In this document: positions 55,301 to 64,000 of the stretch, one piece after another
Layout: every line of letters begins with the position of its first letter
Numbering within the stretch: position 1 is the stretch's first letter
Translations under genes and position numbers: made by a program
NCBI GenBank assembly: GCA_030268105.1
Contig: BSDZ01000079.1
Span: 2,795,501-2,859,500 of the forward strand
Length of the DNA: 64,000 nt
From: Volvox africanus
Lineage: Eukaryota; Chlorophyta; Chlorophyceae; Chlamydomonadales; Volvocaceae
Direction of reading: 5' to 3'
Notes under the pieces: generated by a model
The model's database searches: none
What the model was told of the DNA's origin: nothing
What the model saw: the letters and a program-made list of their open reading frames with translations, nothing else

Positions 55301-58300
55301 GGAGAGTTAAACCATCGCACGGTGCCACGAAACATGTCAAGGCGGACGACATACGGCTACCAGCGCAACGGATAATCACCTGCAAAATGCCGTGTTCGCA
55401 GGTGTGGCGCCGCAAGCACCTCACGCACTGATCGGATGTTCTTGCTGCCGCCGAGCCGCCCCGATTCCTTCGGCCCCGTCCCTCCTGAAGACGACGCACT
55501 TGGGGCGGCGCCGTCCTTGCCATCATCGTCATCATCACCACCGCTGGGTGCATCCGCTGCGCCACCGCTACTCGCAGCGGTGGACGGCGACGGGCCAGCA
55601 GCAAACACCACATCGCTGAGCAGCTCCAGCCAATAAGACGGTGCTGAACCCGCGCTGGCTTTTAGGATTGTCGTGATGGTTGCCCGCAGCTGGCCTACGG
55701 AGCAGTGAGGTGGCAGAAAGCTAAGAGCCGGAGAGCTATCTCTCATTAACTTGGCTATCCCCGTGTGTAAATCTAACGTTTTAGGGCAAGTCGCCCATAG
55801 TGTAACACCTAAAACCCAACTGGCTGTGTAACGTCATAGTGTAACATTGTTATTAAGTTATTATTATAAAATCATTATACACGCTCGGCCTGGATGGATC
55901 GACAAGGAGTATTGCGGACGTAACTAGGTGCAACCTTGATGTCATGCCCTTCCCCCAGCTAACCTATCCCATCCGGAGCGCCGCATACTGGGGGATTTGG
56001 AGCTGCGCCGGTGCGCTCCCTAGATCCTAAACTCTACTACCCACCCGCAATCCGAGCATCGCTCTCCCGGTCCAGTGCCGCAAAAAGCATGGGAGCGGCC
56101 TCCGAGGGTTTAAGCGCCTCCCCTGAGCGCTCAGCCAGATGGCGCAAGGTCAGAGCTGAAGCAGCGCGCAGGCCTGGCTGGCAGGCTGGCAGGTGCGACT
56201 GCATGGGGCAGCGGTTCAGTGAACAGCATCCATGGGATGAGAAAATCTCGAGGAAATAGTTCAGAGCACACGGACATTTCCAGACGGCAACAAAGGTGAC
56301 GGAAATAAGAAAGCAACGCTTACGCTGTCCAGAGGCGTATGAATTTGTTGACAGCCTAGATCCTCAACTACTGTAACCAGGTCGCACCGTTAAATGCAAG
56401 CGACACAACTCCTTTTGACCCTCCCACCACTCCCGCACACCCAGCTGCAACGTACCAGCAGCAGGGAAACGTATTTTGCCGGCGGAACAGCATGCGGCGC
56501 AAACAAAAAAATCTGCTGCACAAACAGTACAAGCCCCAGGCCACCATCAGCGCCGCTATTGCCTTTGTGGCGCAAGTTGCCGTCGTCCTGGTCCTCAGCG
56601 GCGATTAGCTGCCCACCGCCGCTCGCCGCCACCAGCGACTTGGCCCGTACATACGCAGGGCTGCCAAGGCTAAACTCAGGACCCAATACCGCAACAGAAG
56701 CATTTGCCAAGCGAGCGCAAGCAGCACGCAGGGCGGGTGAGTCGAAGGAGCTGACCTGCATGACCACCGTTAGGCGAATGGGAAGGGGACTTAAGGGACA
56801 AACCCATCAGCATTGGACACATGGTTCGCAAATCGAAAAATCCAGTCCAGTCATAGCGCAGTTGTTTCCGGGAAAGGAGAGAATACCTCCACCTGCCCGT
56901 ACAGTGTCTGTTGACATTAAAACCCGGAGGAGCCATTACGGTGGGGCGAACCGGGGTGTATCACAAATCCCAATTCTATCCCGAAACCATGGGATGCCCG
57001 CTTTGACACACGTCCATTGGTATTCCGTTCCTATGACCTCTGCCAAGGCCAGGACCCTGTTTTTCTTTTCTCCCGTCCAGCCAAGTTCTCTGCTAGTACA
57101 CCCAACTGCCTGGGTACTTTCTTACTATCAGCTCCTGCCCAAGCTGTAGGCTGGTCTTGACGCGTGGCACAAACGCGCCGCCGGCGCTTGATGCCACTAG
57201 GTAGAGCCCGTGCAACACCCATGCCGCCGCCGCTGCACAGCCTGGGCGGCTTGCCGCCGCTACCAGCGCCTCCGCGCTACTGGCTACCGCAGGCTGCATT
57301 GCCAGGCCACCGCGAGAGCGGTGGGCCGCGCCCAGTGCCAGCGCCAGCACTGCACGCAACTGCGAGTCACGGCCCTCAGCGGCGCTGGCTGTGACCTCGT
57401 TCGCAAGCGCGCGCACAATGCGTAGCGCCCAGCTCTCTGATCCAGTCGCTGCAGAGGCGGCGTAGGTCTCCGCGGTAGCTCGTGACAGCCCTGCTGCGGC
57501 GGGTGTGGCTGCTTCCTCGTCCGGCATGAGCGCCTGGGCTAGCTGCAGCAACTTCTCGGGCACCTAAGGGGTACACGGGGATTCAGACGTGGACCGGGTG
57601 ATGGCCAGTCAAGGTAACTGAGTGATGCTAACAAAGGTCACGCTAGCAAAGTCCTGGCAAGCGTGCGATGAGACAGCTGTGGTCACGGTTGCAGACCATG
57701 ATTGGGGGAGCTACATTCAGTAACATCACTAGACAGCATAAAAGTGTAGTGCTGGCGCCAGAGATACAGCGGGAAAAAGGCGACGAAGATATGTCCGAAG
57801 GTAGATCATTGAATCGCAACAACATGACAGCGCACCTTGTCGGTAAGGTCCAGGTAACCCCTGGACCTGCGCGCCGCCATAGCAGCGTGTCCATAGCCTG
57901 CCAGTGCCACCACCGCCGCCGCCACCGCCAAGGGAAGGCGGCGGCAGGCCGCAACATCGCGACTCTGACGAGCGAAAGTCTTAGAGGTCTGCACCGCGTT
58001 CAAAATTATCTGCGTGGCAAATTAATACATTGACTTACACGTCAGGTCCAAATGAGTAACTATACAGGCTCAAGCCTAAGTAGACAGACGAATTGCACCA
58101 TGTTCTGGATCGTGCAAGTAGATAGCAGTTCCAACCAACCAGGCCCGCACCGACCTCGAGGACCTGCAGCTGCTGCATAAGCGGCGAGGCTGCCGTCTGA
58201 CGACCAAGCAGCACCAGCTGCACGGTCAGCAGCGCCGCTTCTAACCCAATTGACTGCGGGTATGTCGCGTGCGCAAGGCCGGCCGATGTCGACGTCAACA

Positions 58301-61300
58301 CTCCGGCAGCCTCAGTGCCACCACCGCCCCCGCCAAGGGAGTTCCCTGGAGCAGCCGAAATCATCGCATTTCCCACGCTACCTTCAAACAAGCTGTCAAC
58401 AATGGTATCATCAGCACCTTCCAATGCGGCCAGCCCGGCGGCCGCGCGTCCACTGCCTCCAGCGGGGGCGGACGGTGTTATACCCGCACCAGCACCGACT
58501 CCCGAAAGTAACGCCGTATAATCCTCCGATGACAGCCAGGGCGGCAAGTGAGGAGCGCCACGACCGCCTACACATGAAGATATATTACATATTGACAGGG
58601 CATGTTTGGCGAAGGGTTACTGCAAACGACAAACGAATCAACTGTAGACACATATTGAGTTAGGAAAATGATTCCACGGTAAGTAGGAGAGTTGAAATCA
58701 CGTAATCTGCAGGATAGAGACGCACCTGTGAAAGACCGTAGGGCATCTTCGAGGGGATCGGTCGCCGGCGGCCACGGCCCCAAGGGCGCGTCATCTGCGT
58801 TGAGTAGTCCTCGCAGACCGGAGAGCGTCAAGGCGTCTGCCGCAGCTACAGGAGGACAGCATCGGGCCGCCACGGGTGCCGTTGCACAGTCACGAGCAAT
58901 CAAAGCGTCTGTCGTTTCTAATCACTACTGCTATCCATGCCGGATGACCCAACGCACCGAGCAATAGCAATATATATTATCATAACCTGTGCAACCGCCT
59001 GAAATGCAGGACTATGCGATAAGCCTCGACCTATCAACCACCCAGGCTCACCCTTGACTCACATCCAGACTCTGAACTGTAGTTTGTCCACACCCGTCTG
59101 TGTAAGGTTAAGGACGACTGCGCTCTCTCCCCAGCTTGGGACAGGAGCGCAGGGTTGTAATAAAAAAGTGCCATCCAAAGGCAACAGGCAGTTTAATACG
59201 TACAGAAAAGGCATCCACACCAACCTGGTGTCAGACCATGCCTAAATGGCCGTAAGCACGCCTTCGTGAGCAAGGCCGTGTGGGACGGCGAACCGGAGAT
59301 TCGGCCTCCAGGTGCCCGCAGGTGCAACTCCAGCAAGGATAGTATGAACATGGCGGCGGCACCTGCTCCATAATGCGCATCCATGGCGACAGGCAGGGTC
59401 AAAAAAGGCTTGGCCAATACATGCGCAATGAGCGACGGCATCGGTAATGAGCCCATTGACCCCGATCCCTAGTAGAGCCAGATATTCCATTTGACCAGTT
59501 CAGTAGGTCTAGTTTGTTAGCGTGCTGTGTTATTCTACTTATCCGTGTGGACTGGCATGGACTCCATGTGCAAGGACTCGGCAAAGCATGCATTACATGC
59601 CCTTAACGACGCTTTTCTCAATACAGCCCCGCATGCAACAGGTTGGCTCGCTAACCTGCAAGGACCCCGCCCGGGCCGCCCCTTGATTTGGCAGGATCCA
59701 GGAGGTAAGATTGCGTGTCCAGCAGCTCGAGCAGCGGCTCAAGTAGTGGTGCCAGGTGACCCACCACATCCGTCCAATCGTGGTTTGCACCTGACCCAGG
59801 CACCGCTACGGCAGCGGTCCCCGAAGGCCCGGATCTTATCCGAGACAGGCCCGCATCTGTGTGCTTGCAGGAAAAGGACGATGATGCGCTGGATATGAAG
59901 GACAGCATGGTCGCGGAGCGGCTACGGTTGGTACCTGATACGAGGCCTGCCGGGGGGATAGAGCTGGCCTGCGCTGCGGCAATGTAGGCGGACAATGCCT
60001 GCAGTGCCACGGCACGCCACCATAGCTGCAACGCCAGGTCCAGTTCGACGCCAGGGCGTGGGAGGAGACTGTAGGTCGCAGGCAATTTCAAGAGAAATTT
60101 GCAAGGGAAGTCAAAGAAATGAGCTTTCGGGATCATACGTCTTAAAAAGGGAAGTTCATTCATACCCATTACTCGCATCCTCCAGAACAGTTTTTTGCAA
60201 GGCCGTGCAATCCCCAATACAATAATTCATGCTGTAACCCTTGGTAAAACATGATCACGGAGCGAGCCGGTGTTGCAAGTCAACCCGGACATTAATGCCT
60301 GCGGGTGAGAACGCTCGTGAATGCCAAGTATTTCGGCGTGGAAAGACTCTTGGATAAAAAACCTGTTCTGGTACCGGTTAGACGTAAATCAGGCCGATCA
60401 TGCCAGCATTAAAACGACGTACTTTCTGCATGTGTAGCATCACCAACACCCATGTGCTGCAGGTATTCCACACACATAACCTATGCAATGCGTTCCTGCT
60501 TCTACATACTTGCGCTCATCAAGATCCTTCCGTGCTGCCTCTCCCAGAGCCGGTTCCCATAGCGCTGCCATCTGCTCCGGCCCACGGATCGACTGTGGAA
60601 CACCCAGCGCGCAAAGCGTTCCTAACAGCAGGAAGCCTACCTCCCGGCAGATTGCCCTGTAGTTCCAGCCGAAACAGCAGGATGGCACACAGAAATGGCA
60701 CGACAGCGGCGGATAGAGATGGCAAATGTATACAAGGCGATCAAGAACCGCTCCGCCTAGCAGCAGTTACCATGTATGATCATATCGCTAAACACATAGT
60801 CATATGCACGCAGTCGCTAGCGGCAGTGGTTAACAGGTGCGGCAGTACCTGCTGAACCCCAGCTCGGGGCCTGGCCCAGTTACCAGGTCCTCCGCCAGCG
60901 CCAAGGCACGCCGCTGGAGACGCGCTGGGCAGCCCAATGGTGCACGTGCTGTCGTTAGAAGTAACCTTGCTGCTGATAATGCAGCGCCATGGCATGTATC
61001 CAAGACCGTACGCTGCGCCGGAGTCGGCCGGACGCCATTGCTGGCGATGCCGCCATTCGGCGTCACCAGCCGTGGCGAGGCTGCGACCGATGCGACAATG
61101 GCGCCGACAGTGGGGATGCCGTCAGCTATCGGCGCTGAGGTGGTTCTCAGTGACCGCACGGGCGCCATGGCTTTCCCAGGCTGAGCGTTATGGTCCCCAG
61201 TATGAACGCTTCCCACGACAGAATCTTTCGGCGATGGAGGTGCTGAAGCTGGTGGACCTGCTGCAGCAGATAGCGGCGCAGCTAGCTGGATAGCACAGGA

Positions 61301-64000
61301 TGCCACCGTGTCTAGGCAGCCCGAAAGCATGCGCGCAGCGGCGACGGGGTGCGCCGCCGCCAACGCCGCCATTGCCACCGCGGCCTGCTGACGGGTTGCT
61401 GCACTACTGGAGACAACATAAGGCTGCAGCAGGACCTCCAACGTGTTGGCAGTTTCGTCCGTTACTTCGCCGACGGCCTCCAGTAAAGCTGCCAAAGCTG
61501 TGGGATTAAGAAGGCGGGATGGGGTAACAGATTACTGCGTAAGCAAGCTGCGCCTGCAATCCCAATCACCGCAAGCTGGCGCAGAAGCAGACGTCTTGCC
61601 ACATCTCGCGTGCTGCGTAGGCGCGCTGACTAACGTCCAACTGTCACGAGCGTCGCCTTCCTACTCACAACACCGTCGCTAACCGCACAGCTTCGGTCAT
61701 GCGTACCTTCCAATGCAACAACAGCCGCCGGCGTAACCAGACGCCTGTCCAACGTATTAGCCAGTCGTTCTAGTAGCTTACGCTGCGCGGCCTCTGTCAG
61801 CGCGGACATGATACCTCGACGCATTACGTACAGCGCACATGCCTGCAGCGGGGGCATTTCGCTGCCTGGGGGCACGGGTTCACAGACGGTATTACATGTC
61901 ATGGAATAAACGGGAACAACCCTCTTACGAATGTAGAGCATCCCAGAGCAGGTTCATGCGAAGGTAGGAGGGGCGCTTTAAAAAGGCTTTGGGGCGGACA
62001 GCAGGCGCTACAGGACGCATCCGCGTAGCCACATAGTAAGGCGTCCTGAAACTGGCCACCATCAAGCCAATCACAATGATGCATCTGATGATCAAAGCAA
62101 GACACAACATACGGCGCCCACGCGGGCAAATGTGAATGCCGCTCTAGTGGCATGACTTCGTGACCCCGCGCAGCATCTGCACCTGCCAGTCCTGAGCCCA
62201 GCTCGCCGCCCGGATCAACCGTTTGGTACATACGTGCTTCCGCTACCATTCGCGCGGCCTCATTCACGGCATTGATGAGCTGCAAAAGGGTTCCAGCAAG
62301 CATATCGCATGGTAACCAGGTTAGCAAGAAGGACGGCTCATCACAAACCGCGTGGGACCCTGTGATTGCTTGGATAATGTAGACCTCGAGCTAATACAGT
62401 TAAGTCCATGGCAAACACCACTGCGTCCAGTCCACGTCTGACCCAATGGTTGCCCGAGTCGGTCGTTGCATCGCTTCTCAGCCCACACCCGTATGACCCA
62501 CCACCAAGCACATTTCCTCGGCAACTTACTAGCCAGGCCACCTCCAGAATCTCTGTCGTCTGCTCGTTGCCCTGGTGCTGACGCCTTATCGCAGCAATGT
62601 ACGCCATCCACGCTTTGCTTATTCCCAGGCATGCCTGCAAGCGTATGGAGGCCAGCCAGCGCTGAGGCAAGACCCCGCTAGCGTCATGGGCACGCAGCCC
62701 AGTGCCACAGTCCGATAGATCAACAGCGCCAAACGCACACAGGCTATTTGAGGCAATGCGCCATCTCGCCAGCTTAATTGAAAGCCTATGTCGCGATATA
62801 TGCACTTGATTGCCGTTTCATGCCGAGGCATTAAAATGCAACGAGCTGTGGCGTTCATTTTCCTATCGACTACCGTCACTCCTGCCATCTCACACCATCA
62901 TCGCCGGTCAAACGGCATTATCGGCTGCCGGCTGACTCTGAAATCCCGACATCCCAATTCACTTCCCGCAGCAGTTCCGCAACGGTTTCAAGACCCCACC
63001 CAGCTCCCGAAGCATCCACCTAACCTCCACGGATTTCTGCAGGCACCTCACCCTGGGTCGCCCCCTCACCTCCCGCTTCGAGTGCATCGCAGCGTCCAGC
63101 AACGGTGCAACTAAGCAAGCCCGCACGCAGCCTGACAACACACGCTCTGCCGCAGTCTTCTTCGCGGGGCGCTTTTCGCCGGTCACTGCCTCCGACTTCG
63201 CTGCCGGTCGGGATGCTGCCGCCAGCTCTCCCAGTGCACTGAACGCAGCGTCACGCACATCCTGCGGTCCCACCGACGAAGCCGAAGATAGTCCAAGTTT
63301 CACGTTTGTCCACGCATGCACTGACCTTGGTGATCTGGATGTTATTCATAGGACAGGAGTATCCCATGTGGCCTAGCCATCCCTCTCTGTAGAGGCCCGC
63401 GTGCATTATAACTTCAATCAACAGCTAAAAATGTTACTGTAGCTTGCTGGTTGCAACATTCAAAGCAGCTCTTAGCATGCGTGGGGCCTCTATTGTTTCT
63501 TACCGGCTGTGAATCTTCTGTCAACACCAGGCATATCCGGATTGCTTCCTCCGCCCCGTACGCGCCTTCCCGCCATAGCGGACCCCCACCGGCAGCGCAC
63601 AGTGCGCCCAAGAGCTTCAGGCATCCCGCCCGGACTTCGTCGCACGTCCTATCCTGTCATGGACGAAACAATACCCGAGTGGGAAGTGATAAAAATTTAC
63701 GCAAAAGAAGCTCTGCGAATGAGGACAGCATTTATCGCAGGGACCAGATGCAGCACCCTAAAACTCGGACGGAGTGTCACGAGAGTCCAAGAGGCACTTT
63801 ATTGCATGCCACACCTTGCCATTGCATAGCCTCCCGCCCGGTGCTGCTAAACGTGCCACATAAACCAGTACTGATGAAGGCTATTGTCGCATGCAAATCT
63901 TATTCAGAAACCAACACTGGACGCATACTACTAGCTGAATGGGCTTTTACGATACCTTGGCGTAGCGCTGGACGATCGACCAAGCGTCTGCTTGCACTGT
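49365..64000 (-). CDS. HEATR5/Laa1/SWEETIE-family giant HEAT-repeat protein, N-terminus off window
   Basis: HEATR5 and Laa1 bind clathrin adaptor AP-1 in endosome/Golgi traffic; SWEETIE is the plant member. Minus-strand exons: >64000-63956, 63653-63504, ~63334-63070, 62634-62530, 62279-62247, 61842-61707, 61497-60849, 60656-60510, 60068-59666, 59468-59225, 58908-58726, 58567-58155, 58009-57836, 57563-57126, 56755-56456, 56177-56045, 55694-55380, 55094-54937, ~54730-54573, 54170-~53850, ~53750-51906, 51711-50693, 50225-50125 and 49787-49365 (TAG). Three junctions (near 63.3, 54.75 and 53.8 kb) are unresolved. Family landmarks: CALYVMRRGIMSAL, GFLLLGTLCALG, ALGAAHRSRGG, FVQQIFLFAPHAV, TRHFAADCLLR, LMEQYQAQVVSALRSSL and the terminal PTIQLKTTF. 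At least about 2700 residues are encoded here, against about 2070 in human HEATR5B. The excess is Ala/Gly/Ser loops. Cargo and partners are inferred from the family. Confidence 0.88.
55089..55395. repeat. Imperfect direct repeats at the two ends of a HEATR5-like intron
   Basis: 22-bp copies at 55374-55395 and 55089-55110 match at 18 of 22 bases, with weaker similarity continuing for about 25 bp into the downstream side. On the minus strand both read ACACGGC, then five variable bases, then GCAG. The splice donor follows GCAG in the first copy and the acceptor is GCAG of the second. The spacing, 285 bp, equals the intron length (55379-55095). Confidence 0.75.

Noticed and set aside
60440..60855. 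Plus-strand ORFs opposite HEATR5 exons, for example at 60400-60855 and 52143-52844
   Set aside because: They are antisense shadows. The minus-strand frames carry the conserved blocks and matching splice sites.
63070..63320. TOG-domain (XMAP215/MOR1) reading of VRDAAFSALGEL
   Set aside because: This is a generic HEAT signature. The flanking exons and everything downstream align in order with HEATR5, not with XMAP215.

Overview
The window is nuclear DNA of a green alga, most likely a volvocine chlorophyte (Chlamydomonas/Gonium/Volvox group). The reasons are intron-dense genes with GTRRGT-like donors and CAG acceptors, Ala/Gly/Gln-rich loops inside otherwise conserved proteins, abundant micro- and minisatellites, plastid-targeted enzymes of plant type, an SBP-box transcription factor, and TGTAA motifs that could serve as polyadenylation signals. 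Gene models were built by hand from splice phase and family conservation. Exon coordinates are given wherever the phases closed.

Layout. (1) 1-8987: repeat-rich, with only low-complexity plus-strand ORFs that I do not recognise. (2) 14361-9226, minus: an ALS3/STAR2/FetB-type membrane protein with a very long C-terminal tail. It is divergent from (3) 14744-15866, plus, a 132-residue single-span protein, probably plastidic. (4) 17208-19949, plus: a FAD4-type plastid fatty-acid desaturase. (5) 26210-24120, minus: an unrecognised 399-residue protein with a presequence-like N-terminus. (6) 30948-27444, minus: uroporphyrinogen-III synthase, divergent across 257 bp from (7) 31206-37695, plus, a 16-exon carotenoid-isomerase-like oxidoreductase. 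(8) 41206-46618, plus: a 1612-residue SBP-domain transcription factor. (9) 49365 to beyond 64000, minus: a giant HEAT-repeat protein of the HEATR5/Laa1/SWEETIE family whose N-terminus lies off the right edge.

Common theme. Several genes from 14.7 to 37.7 kb probably act in the plastid: a small membrane protein, thylakoid lipid desaturation, tetrapyrrole synthesis and carotenoid isomerisation. The tetrapyrrole and carotenoid genes share one short divergent promoter region. No CRISPR arrays, rRNAs, tRNAs or intact transposons were recognised.

The most unusual signals are: a HEATR5 intron whose ends lie at equivalent positions in a tandem duplication, the signature of intron birth; two GC-AG introns with identical donors in two neighbouring genes; the tailed ALS3-like protein; and the orphan 399-residue gene.
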